A DNA stretch of 5,642 nucleotides from CF-161 sp035638495 (GTDB taxonomy: Bacteria; Chloroflexota; Dormibacteria; Dormibacterales; Dormibacteraceae): the NCBI GenBank assembly GCA_035638495.1, contig DASQZW010000082.1, forward strand, positions 1 to 5,642, written 5' to 3'. The notes below the pieces were generated by a model, which did no database searches, was not told where the DNA came from, and saw only the letters and a list, made by a program, of their open reading frames with translations. Positions 5,597-5,642 of this stretch are shown here, in pieces. Every line of letters starts with the position of its first letter. Position 1 is the stretch's first letter. A program made the translations under genes and the position numbers.

Positions 5597-5642
5597 GGCG
5601 CGGGGTGCGCCGCCCAGGTTGAACTCCGTAAGAGGGTAGTAT

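Overview
The window is very GC-rich and densely coding, with short or negative gaps between genes. The gene types suggest a free-living, aerobically respiring, high-GC bacterium: an MshA-like GT4 glycosyltransferase, an anchored class I cytochrome c, a diacylglycerol-type glycosyltransferase, and a DUF4388 protein next to a Big_5/TolB lipoprotein. Chloroflexota, Dormibacterota or a deep actinobacterial relative would fit. This placement is an inference from gene content only. No rRNA, tRNA, mobile element or CRISPR array is visible.

Layout, left to right. (1) Bases 1 to about 269, minus strand: 5' part of a glycosyltransferase with the MGDG-synthase/diglucosyl-diacylglycerol-synthase N-terminal domain, cut by the left edge. 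(2) 281-838, minus: class I cytochrome c with signal peptide, CVTCH haem site and C-terminal membrane anchor; it is transcribed just ahead of gene 1 and probably cotranscribed with it. (3) 839-997: divergent intergenic region with two small inverted repeats. (4) 998-2314, plus: complete GT4 glycosyltransferase most like MshA. (5) 2278-3900, minus: lipoprotein with two Ig-like Big_5 domains and a TolB/PD40-type beta-propeller; its 3' end overlaps that of gene 4 by 37 bp, tail to tail. (6) 3908-5596, minus: cytoplasmic protein with one DUF4388 (PatA N-terminal type) module, two further modules that look like diverged copies, two Pro/Ala-rich linkers and a helical C-terminal domain. It lies directly upstream of gene 5 with a 7-nt gap, so genes 6 and 5 form a two-gene unit. 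The reading frame is open to the right edge, and the start is ambiguous.

Working model (inference). The 6-5 pair couples a cytoplasmic scaffold or sensor with a surface-exposed lipoprotein, and is the least described unit here. The cytochrome/lipid-glycosyltransferase pair and the GT4 enzyme are conventional respiratory and envelope or small-thiol functions. The most useful points for a second look are the three-module DUF4388 architecture, the conserved MshA ligand residues, and the missing canonical start codon for the left-edge glycosyltransferase.
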